A DNA stretch of 38,723 nucleotides, taken from NCBI GenBank assembly GCA_947627445.1, contig CANQWA010000026.1:1-38723 (forward strand). The letters are read 5' to 3'. Source of the stretch: an uncultured Ruminococcus sp. (lineage in GTDB: Bacteria; Bacillota; Clostridia; Oscillospirales; Ruminococcaceae). The notes under the pieces are model-generated. The model was not told the origin of the DNA and did no database searches. It was given only the letters and a program-made list of their open reading frames with translations. How positions within the stretch are numbered: the stretch's first letter is position 1; each line of letters begins with the position of its first letter. The position numbers and the translations under genes are program-made. Below, piece after piece: positions 26,219-32,867 of the stretch.

Positions 26219-28148
26219 CTTCGTTCACCGATGTGATCCTTCCTTCGATCTTCGACACAATTTCCTCGTTGTTGTGTTTGATGATATATTCTTCCAGCGT
26301 ACTGCGGAAGGTATATTCTGTCTCACGTACAAGTTTGACGTTTTCGGGTTTTGGCGCATCATCGCTGTAAACATTTAGCATCGTAAAGCCATCGCCGTTG
26401 TTGTCTTTATAGCCGCCGCCGCCTGCCATGTAATTCGTAACAGCCAGCGTATATACCGCATTTTCATCCAGCGGAGAACCGTCTGCAAGCGTAACGTCAA
26501 CAAGCTGTGCAGACTTATTTTCCAATGCAGGTGTAAACGAATATTTCAACCCCGAAACGTTCAAAAATCTTCCGCCAGGTATATTGTTGTCTTGTATCAT
26601 CGCCGACAGACTGTTTGAAAGCATGCTGCGTATCACTTCCGCATTCACTGCCAGAACGATTATGTTGTCGTCATACGGGCATACATAATCAAGATCATAG
26701 CTGTACACATCGCCCTCATATAAGCTTCCTCTTATTGAACCGCCGTTTACCACCGCAAAATCGGTCTGAACCGTCTCCCTCACTGCATCAGCAATGAGGT
26801 TTCCGATCTCTGTTTCCTGCGTGCGGACATTGTAGTTTTCCACTATCATATTGTGGTCAATAGTGCCGATCAGCTTTGCATCCTGTTCATCGCCTTTTTG
26901 CATGTATTCGTCAACTTCAGTAAACGCATCCGCTATCTCTTTCTGTGCACACAGAACTGCATTGCAGCGGCTGCCGAAATAGCGCATAAAATCATTGGAA
27001 ATGGATATGTTGTAGTTGTAGCCCTCATCAATGCAGTTCTTTATGCCGTCGGGAACTATATCGGAAGTAGGCGTGTAGTCCACAAGATAGGAATATCCCG
27101 CACCGTTGTCAAGCATAAACGCTTCCTGACCCTCAGGCGTAGACAGCAGACTTATTATTTTGCGGCAGGCATCCATTTTCGCCTCGTTGCCCTTTTCAGT
27201 AAGAGCTTTATTGATGCCAAGATACGCCGTTGGAGCGGATACGGTCCACGAAGGGTTGTCCTCGTTACTCAGAATCGGCAGCATGTCAAATTCGTAACTG
27301 CTGTTTTGACGGATATCATTAAGCATTGTAACATTATCAAACGCTATGAGCATTTTGCCGCTGCTCATCTTTTCAAGAACGGGTGCACAGTTTGAAACAG
27401 AAGTAAAGGGTGCGGGATCTAAGTAACTCTTTTCTATCATTTTAAGCGGTAGATCCAGGCATGATTCCAGTGTGCCTGAAAATTTCGATTCGCCGTTTTT
27501 CAGACCGTCAAGCCACTTAATACCGTCAGAAAGTCCGAAAAAGTCAGGTATCTTAGTTGCAAACGCAAAAGCAGCTGTTGTTGCAGGCGTACCGTTCACG
27601 GTAAAAACAAAGCCGTTTTCGTCTACACCGATGTTGGCAGCCTTTGCTTTTTCAAGCATTTTAAGCAATTCGTCCTGTGTTGAGGGAATAGTCAGTCCGT
27701 TTTCTTTTGCGAGTGTTGCGTTATAAATATAGCCGTAATACTGCGCAGGCAGCGGAATGAATAGATTTTTTCCATCTCTGGAGGTTTTATGCATAATGCC
27801 CGACTGATAAGCCGCTATGTATTCGTCAGCACTCAGGTCGGCAAGATAATTCAGTATGTCACCGGTCGCCAGAGAAGAAGTCACCATATCAGTTCCGTGA
27901 CCGTTGCGCAGGCGACGTTCTGCCTCGCCGTCAATGGTGCTGGCAGCGTTAGTTTCTATTTGAAGATCAATATTTGTGTATGTGCTTTCCACCAGGTTTT
28001 CCAAGTTGGGCAGATCGCTTGTGAACATCATAGTAACCACTATTTTTTCTCCGCTTGATGACGATGATTCTGTCCTTGAAGAAGAACATCCTGTAACCAT
28101 AAAGCATAGAGAAGCGAGGGTCAGACAAAGTATTTTCTTGAAATTCAT
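26211..28148 (-). CDS. Lipoprotein fusing an ABC-type solute-binding domain to a 5'-nucleotidase C-terminal domain
   Basis: The 645-residue product begins with a lipoprotein signal (MNFKKILCLTLAS, lipobox MVTGC at 18-21) and a Ser-rich linker. Residues about 35-415 resemble family 1 extracellular solute-binding proteins (IPLPAQYYGYIYNATLAKENG, CRKIISLLSTPEGQEAF). Residues about 427-638 match the 5'-nucleotidase C-terminal domain: ETEIGNLIADAVRE, DFAVVNGGSIRGSLYEGD, a CPYDDNIIVL turn and VTNYMAGGGGYKDNNGDGF. The metallophosphatase half that gives catalysis in UshA-type enzymes is absent. ATG 28148 follows GGTGATGA; the earlier start at 28187 is unlikely. No permease or ATPase gene is nearby, so it probably serves as a receptor for the coupled kinases rather than in transport. 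Confidence 0.85.
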   Translation of the reverse strand: MNFKKILCLTLASLCFMVTGCSSSRTESSSSSGEKIVVTMMFTSDLPNLENLVESTYTNIDLQIETNAASTIDGEAERRLRNGHGTDMVTSSLATGDILNYLADLSADEYIAAYQSGIMHKTSRDGKNLFIPLPAQYYGYIYNATLAKENGLTIPSTQDELLKMLEKAKAANIGVDENGFVFTVNGTPATTAAFAFATKIPDFFGLSDGIKWLDGLKNGESKFSGTLESCLDLPLKMIEKSYLDPAPFTSVSNCAPVLEKMSSGKMLIAFDNVTMLNDIRQNSSYEFDMLPILSNEDNPSWTVSAPTAYLGINKALTEKGNEAKMDACRKIISLLSTPEGQEAFMLDNGAGYSYLVDYTPTSDIVPDGIKNCIDEGYNYNISISNDFMRYFGSRCNAVLCAQKEIADAFTEVDEYMQKGDEQDAKLIGTIDHNMIVENYNVRTQETEIGNLIADAVRETVQTDFAVVNGGSIRGSLYEGDVYSYDLDYVCPYDDNIIVLAVNAEVIRSMLSNSLSAMIQDNNIPGGRFLNVSGLKYSFTPALENKSAQLVDVTLADGSPLDENAVYTLAVTNYMAGGGGYKDNNGDGFTMLNVYSDDAPKPENVKLVRETEYTFRSTLEEYIIKHNNEEIVSKIEGRITSVNEDA

Positions 28149-28205
28149 TTCATCACCGATTTCTTTATTTTCGCCCTGAAATATCATTCAGGTAATCTTA
28201 CATAT

Positions 28206-28234
28206 ATTTTATAATATTTCGCTTTCTTTGTCAA
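28206..28234 (-). promoter_or_regulatory. Promoter of the lipoprotein-kinase operon
   Basis: On the minus strand TTGACA (28234-28229) and TAAAAT (28211-28206) are separated by 17 bases, about 58 bases before the lipoprotein start codon. Confidence 0.75.
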
Positions 28235-28618
28235 TCCCTGAAATGGCAATCATCACAGCAATCGTCTGAATATTTCAGAAAAATATGCTATAGTATCACC
28301 ACTTTATCGTTAATTTGCGAAGCAATGTCCGCTATTTTTATGCCACTGCACATCACTTCTCACTGAGTCTGTATGCAAACAGGTCGATGAGGAGCTTTTT
28401 TTATTGGCTCTTTGTCAAATGAAGATTTCTTCATAAAATGGAAAAACCGTATGGATGGGTTTATGCTGCTAACAAACTGTACATCGCTAACATGATGTCT
28501 GACTACGAATGAGAGGTGAATGAAAATGGACAAGCTGTATCTTAGGGGATAGCTTGTTTTTTATGGATAGATGAGAAATACGAATTTTCTGATTTGACAA
28601 ATTTTCACTGAAAAACTA
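28235..28618. other. Intergenic region between signalling operon and restriction locus
   Basis: Apart from the promoters at each edge and the terminator-like hairpin at 28530-28563, I see no gene. A short run GAGAGGTGAATGAAAATGG (28511-28529) looks like a ribosome binding site and start codon leading straight into the hairpin, which could be a leader peptide or the debris of a lost gene. The left boundary of the acquired restriction island probably falls in this stretch. Confidence 0.4.
28530..28563 (+). terminator. Terminator-like hairpin upstream of hsdM
   Basis: ACAAGCT(GT)ATC pairs with GATAGCTTGT and runs into six T's. It lies 115 bases before the hsdM start and upstream of the hsdM promoter, so it would insulate the restriction locus from transcripts entering from the left. 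Confidence 0.65.
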
Positions 28619-28647
28619 TTGAAAAAATCGTTAAAATGTGCTATATT
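28619..28647 (+). promoter_or_regulatory. hsdM promoter
   Basis: TTGAAA (28619-28624) and TATATT (28642-28647) have a 17-base spacer and lie 30 bases before ATG 28678. A TTGACA at 28594-28599 has no good partner. Confidence 0.7.
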
Positions 28648-28677
28648 ATATGTAGAATCGCGAAAAGGAGTTTTGAA

Positions 28678-30141
28678 ATGATTACCGGAGAACTGAAAAA
28701 CAAAATTGACGGTATCTGGGATATATTCTGGTCGAGCGGTATGACCAATCCCCTGACAGTTATTGAACAGATCACTTACCTGCTGTTTATCAAGATACTG
28801 GATGACAATGAACGAAAAAAAGAATCCAATGCCGCAGCTTTTGACATGCCTGTGGCGGATCCGATTTTTGATGACGAGCATCAGAACTGCCGCTGGCACA
28901 ATTTCAGGAACTTTGAAGCCGAGGCTATGTTCAAGAACATGACCGAAAAGGTGTTCCCGTTCATCAAGGAAGAACTTCATGCAGGCAGGGACACGGCTTT
29001 TGCAAAGTATATGAAAGATGCCCTGTTCCTTGTGCCGACAGCAAGAGTTCTTGTGCGTGTGGTCGATGCGCTGGACAGCCTTGACCTCAAAAACAAAGAC
29101 ATTATGGGCGATGTGTACGAGTACCTGCTGTCGCAGATTGCACAAAGCGGCACGAACGGTCAGTTTCGCACACCAAGACACATCATCAAAATGATGGTGG
29201 AGCTTATGAAACCGAACCTTGACGATATTATCTGCGACCCGGCTATGGGAAGTGCCGGCTTTATCTGTGAGGCGGCTGCTTACATATCGGAGCATTACAA
29301 GTCCGACCTTATGAAAACTGAAAATAAAAAGCACTACACGACTACCATGTTTTCGGGCTTTGATACCGACCAGACGATGCTGCGTATCGGTGCGATGAAC
29401 ATGATGCTCCACGGCGTTGAAGCACCGCATATCAGCTGGCAGGATTCACTTTCGGAGGACAACATCCACCGTGAGGAATACTCGCTGATCATGGCAAATC
29501 CGCCTTTCACGGGCAGTCTTGACAAGAGCACTGTTTCCAAAGACCTGACTGCAATTGCTCCCACGAAAAAGACCGAACTGCTTTTTATGGCACTGTTCCT
29601 GAAATCGCTGAAAATCGGCGGCAGATGTGCTTCCATCGTGCCGGACGGTGTCCTGTTCGGGTCGAGCAAGGCACATAAAGCACTTCGTAAGGAGCTTGTA
29701 GAGAACAACCGCCTGGAAGCCGTTATTTCCATGCCCAGCGGCGTTTTCAAGCCCTATGCAGGCGTTTCTACGGCTATCGTTATTTTCACAAAAACAGGCG
29801 GCGGCGGTACAGACAATGTGTGGTTCTACGATATGAAAGCCGATGGTTTCAGCCTTGATGACAAGCGCAGTCCCGTGGAGCAGAACGACATTCCCGACAT
29901 TATCGCACGTTTCGGCAACCTTGAGGTTGAAAAGGACAGAGAACGCACCGAGCAGAGCTTTTTCGTTCCGAAGTCGGAGATAGCCGAAAATGACTATGAC
30001 CTGTCGATCAACAAGTACAAAAAGACCGAATATGTGGCTGTGGAGTATCCGCCCACCGAGGAGATACTTGCGGAACTGGACAGCCTGAATGAACAGGTCG
30101 CCACCGAAATGGCAGAGCTGAAAGCAATGCTTAAAAAATAA
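28678..30141 (+). CDS. hsdM: Type I restriction-modification DNA methyltransferase subunit HsdM
   Basis: The 487-residue protein has the HsdM N-terminal helical domain (ITGELKNKIDGIWDIFWSSG in part), then an adenine N6-methyltransferase domain with the SAM-binding motif DPAMGSAGF (about 187-195) and the catalytic NPPF (about 274-277). With HsdS it methylates adenines in a bipartite target; with HsdR it cuts unmodified DNA. AAGGAG lies 7 bases before ATG 28678, and the frame further left (to 28636) overlaps the promoter. hsdS begins 49 bases after the stop. Confidence 0.97.
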   Translation: MITGELKNKIDGIWDIFWSSGMTNPLTVIEQITYLLFIKILDDNERKKESNAAAFDMPVADPIFDDEHQNCRWHNFRNFEAEAMFKNMTEKVFPFIKEELHAGRDTAFAKYMKDALFLVPTARVLVRVVDALDSLDLKNKDIMGDVYEYLLSQIAQSGTNGQFRTPRHIIKMMVELMKPNLDDIICDPAMGSAGFICEAAAYISEHYKSDLMKTENKKHYTTTMFSGFDTDQTMLRIGAMNMMLHGVEAPHISWQDSLSEDNIHREEYSLIMANPPFTGSLDKSTVSKDLTAIAPTKKTELLFMALFLKSLKIGGRCASIVPDGVLFGSSKAHKALRKELVENNRLEAVISMPSGVFKPYAGVSTAIVIFTKTGGGGTDNVWFYDMKADGFSLDDKRSPVEQNDIPDIIARFGNLEVEKDRERTEQSFFVPKSEIAENDYDLSINKYKKTEYVAVEYPPTEEILAELDSLNEQVATEMAELKAMLKK

Positions 30142-30190
30142 AAGGAAAGGAAAACAGACCCGTACAAATTCGGGTTTGCGAAGATGCTTA

Positions 30191-31312
30191 ATGGTTAAAC
30201 TGGGTGATGTTTGCGAGATTGTTTCTGGCTCGACACCGAAAACTGGAATAGAAGAATATTGGGATGGAGATTTTTGTTGGATTACTCCGGCAGAGATTAA
30301 AGATGATGATACTGTTATCTCTGATACAGTGAGAAAGATTAGCGATTTAGGTGCAAAAAGTTGCTCTTTAACTTTAATGCCTGTGGGAACGGTTTTATTG
30401 TCATCACGGGCACCGATTGGAAAAGTTGCAATAGCAGGTAAGGAAATGTTTTGCAATCAAGGATTTAAAAACTTTATCTGTTCAGATTCAATTTTCAATA
30501 AATATTTATTTTGGTTTTTGAAGAATAACACGGAATACTTGAATTCATTAGGACGAGGAGCAACATTTAAGGAAATATCTAAGAAAATTGTATCAGACAT
30601 AGAAATTCCGCTGCCTGATATTGATGTGCAATATCACATTGCTTCAATCCTCGACAAACTCCAGTCCATCATCACCCACCGCAAGCAGCAGCTTGAAAAG
30701 CTGGATGAGCTTGTCAAAGCCCGATTTGTGGAGATGTTTGGGGATCCAATTCTTAATCAAAAAGGGTTCCCAGTATACAGAATGGATGAAGTGGTAGACT
30801 TTCAAGGTGGCAGTCAACCTGACAAAAAATACTTTGAATATGAACCAACAGAGGACAATATTCGTTTAATACAGATTCGAGACTATAAAACCGATAAATA
30901 TATCACTTATATTCCAAAAGCAATGGCAAAACGTTTTTGTACTGCTGATGATATAATGATTGGTAGATATGGACCACCGATTTTTCAGATTCTTCAAGGC
31001 ATTGAGGGGTCATTTAATGTTGCCCTTATGAAAGCAACACCCAAGATGGGGAACAAGGAGTTTATCAGATATTTCTTAAAACAAGATTGCCTATTACATT
31101 ACCTTGAGGGACTATCTCAAAGAACAGCAGGACAGGACGGAATTCAAATGGATAAATTGAAGGCTTATCCTTTCCCAATGCCTCCGACAGAGGTGCAAGA
31201 AGAATTTGCCGCCTTTATTGTTCAGCTCAACAAATCAAAAGTTGTCGTGCAGAAAGCACTTGATGAGGCGCAGTTGCTGTTTGATAGTCTGATGCAGGAA
31301 TATTTCGGATAA
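30191..31312 (+). CDS. hsdS: Type I restriction-modification specificity subunit HsdS
   Basis: The 373-residue protein has two target recognition domains (about 1-145 and 183-335), each followed by a conserved helix: QYHIASILDKLQSIITHRKQQ and EFAAFIVQLNKSKVVVQKALDE (both quoted in part). The first repeat continues KLDELVKARFVEMFGDP. Each domain reads one half of the bipartite site. The recognition domains are visibly AT-richer than the central helix, a sign of exchange between alleles. ATG 30191 lacks a good ribosome binding site; a small hairpin ACCCG/CGGGT (30158-30175) lies just before it. TTG 30176 is the only in-frame alternative. Confidence 0.94.
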   Translation: MVKLGDVCEIVSGSTPKTGIEEYWDGDFCWITPAEIKDDDTVISDTVRKISDLGAKSCSLTLMPVGTVLLSSRAPIGKVAIAGKEMFCNQGFKNFICSDSIFNKYLFWFLKNNTEYLNSLGRGATFKEISKKIVSDIEIPLPDIDVQYHIASILDKLQSIITHRKQQLEKLDELVKARFVEMFGDPILNQKGFPVYRMDEVVDFQGGSQPDKKYFEYEPTEDNIRLIQIRDYKTDKYITYIPKAMAKRFCTADDIMIGRYGPPIFQILQGIEGSFNVALMKATPKMGNKEFIRYFLKQDCLLHYLEGLSQRTAGQDGIQMDKLKAYPFPMPPTEVQEEFAAFIVQLNKSKVVVQKALDEAQLLFDSLMQEYFG

Positions 31313-31347
31313 AAATGCCAATAACAAAACAGAGGGAGGGATACATT

Positions 31348-31785
31348 ATGCTGAATGTGTTTTTCGGTGATATGCCGGATGCAATTTACAATACAAATAT
31401 TTACTTCAACAACACTTATAAAGATGGCTGGATCACAAAACCGTTGTCGATCGATATCATTAAGGCGGTCGATCAATCCGAAGTGGTTGATGAGAGAACG
31501 ATTTTTAGTCCGGTTTTCGGCAATATCAGTCCCAAAAAACTCTCCGGCGGTGTGAAAACACTTCTGCTGATCGCTTACGACGGTTCAAAGGTTTTCAATG
31601 CATCGACTTGCGGTGATAACTGTGCGGAATGGCTTTTGAAGATTGCTGAGAAAAAAAAGGTGGTTATCAACTTACGGCATCTTATGGATTTCGGAAAAGG
31701 TGAGTTTAAGATAAAGGTTCTTAATACCGGTAAAATTGTCAGGAACATGGGCGACCTTGTTAATGAAGCCGGAGAATTTGTGTGA
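31348..31785 (+). CDS. DUF4869-like protein of unknown function
   Basis: The 145-residue cytoplasmic protein has no enzymatic motif I recognise. From memory it fits the DUF4869 family: LNVFFGDMPDAIYNT at the start, LSGGVKTLLLIAYD in the middle, then FNASTCGDNCAEWLLKIAE with two conserved Cys, and INLRHLMDFG. GAGGGAGGG precedes ATG 31348 by 7 bases. It ends seven bases before the P-loop ATPase gene, and the two look like a functional pair. Its position between hsdS and hsdR suggests a restriction-linked or independent defence role, which is inference only. Confidence 0.85.
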   Translation: MLNVFFGDMPDAIYNTNIYFNNTYKDGWITKPLSIDIIKAVDQSEVVDERTIFSPVFGNISPKKLSGGVKTLLLIAYDGSKVFNASTCGDNCAEWLLKIAEKKKVVINLRHLMDFGKGEFKIKVLNTGKIVRNMGDLVNEAGEFV

Positions 31786-31792
31786 GGTGGCT

Positions 31793-32746
31793 ATGACAGG
31801 AACACATCATGTTGAAGTAAAAAACAGAGATGCTGTATTCAAGTTTGATCTGTATAGAAATATCACGATTGTCAGAGGGGACAGCGGAACAGGAAAAACC
31901 ACACTTTATGAAATGATCGCTGATTATACACGGCTGAAAGAGGCAAGCGGTGTCAATATCTCCTGTGATAAGCCGTGTGTTGCCCTGACGGATATTGACT
32001 GGAAGAATCAGCTGAAGCACTTAAAAGACAGCATCGTTTTTATTGATGAGGGTGCGGAATTTCTGAAAACAAAGGAATTTGCAGGAGCAATAAAACATAC
32101 CGACAACTACTATGTCATATTTAATCGTGAAAGCCTGCATGATCTGCCATACAGCGTTGAGGAAATCTATGAGATCAAGGCAAGCGGAAAATATCACAGC
32201 TTCAAAAAAATATTCAAGCATAATGCAAAACACGTTTATTACAAAGAAAAAGCCCCCAAAAGTCTGAAATATGATACTTTGCTGACAGAAGATTCTAAAT
32301 CGGGGTATCAGTTTTACCAGCATTATTTTGAAAATCGTGCTATCGTATGTTTCACTTCGGGATCCAATGCGGCAATATTCAAATGGCTAAAAGAACATGA
32401 GAAGCAGAAAATTTTTGTCATTGCTGACGGAGCGGCATTTGGCGCTGAGATCGACAGAATTATGAAGATGCGCTCTTTTCCAAATATCAGACTATGTCTG
32501 CCTGAGTCATTTGAATGGCTTATCTTAAAATCCGGCATTATCAGTTCTGTTGATATGACGAAAGTTGATGATCCGGGCGATTACATAGACAGTGCTGAGC
32601 ATTTCAGCTGGGAGCAATTTTTTGAAAGATTTCTAATAGATATCACTGTCAATACGCCTTTTCAATACACCAAAAAAGCAATCAATCCGGTTTATCTGGG
32701 AAAGGTCAATGCAGAGAAAATCATAAAAGAGATTTACATAGAATAA
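31793..32746 (+). CDS. P-loop ATPase with possible degenerate TOPRIM-like C-terminal domain
   Basis: The 317-residue protein has Walker A GDSGTGKTT (29-37) and a Walker B-like IVFIDEGAEF (81-90), followed by YYVIFNRESLHDLPYS, which resembles the switch region of compact ATPases. Residues about 183-245 form an alternating strand-helix segment (VCFTSGSNAAIFKWLK, KIFVIADGAAFGAEIDRI) that recalls a TOPRIM or Rossmann fold but lacks clear catalytic acidic residues except Asp 212. Start ATG 31793 has GAGGTGG upstream. It follows the DUF4869-like gene by seven bases. It may act as an NTP-driven sensor or effector; no close function is known to me. Confidence 0.8.
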   Translation: MTGTHHVEVKNRDAVFKFDLYRNITIVRGDSGTGKTTLYEMIADYTRLKEASGVNISCDKPCVALTDIDWKNQLKHLKDSIVFIDEGAEFLKTKEFAGAIKHTDNYYVIFNRESLHDLPYSVEEIYEIKASGKYHSFKKIFKHNAKHVYYKEKAPKSLKYDTLLTEDSKSGYQFYQHYFENRAIVCFTSGSNAAIFKWLKEHEKQKIFVIADGAAFGAEIDRIMKMRSFPNIRLCLPESFEWLILKSGIISSVDMTKVDDPGDYIDSAEHFSWEQFFERFLIDITVNTPFQYTKKAINPVYLGKVNAEKIIKEIYIE

Positions 32747-32748
32747 TA

Positions 32749-32865
32749 TCAGGGTCGCAGGGATGTTGGTACATTGAAACACATTCACAGATCGACGCGA
32801 CCATGCAGTATGCTATGGTCAATCAGACAAACGTAAAAAATTCTCATATGAAGATAGAGGTGTAA
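32749..32865 (+). pseudogene. Remnant of a tyrosine recombinase C-terminus
   Basis: An open stretch without a start codon at its left end encodes THSQIDATMQYAMVNQTNVK followed by NSH, ending at TAA 32863-32865. This closely resembles the end of tyrosine recombinases, where GHSxIxTTMxYAHV carries the nucleophile Tyr. The rest of the gene (some 250 codons with the Arg-His motifs) is absent; the ATPase gene ends directly to the left. Such recombinases are known beside type I hsdS genes, where they invert or swap specificity domains. Identification rests on about 25 residues. Confidence 0.6.
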
Positions 32866-32867
32866 CC

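Noticed and set aside
26211-28148. Functional 5'-nucleotidase
   Set aside because: The catalytic metallophosphatase motifs (such as NHD and GHTH-type) are not present; only the C-terminal domain is.
29446-30456. 336-codon minus-strand frame across hsdM and hsdS
   Set aside because: Antisense shadow of two recognisable genes; no motif of its own.
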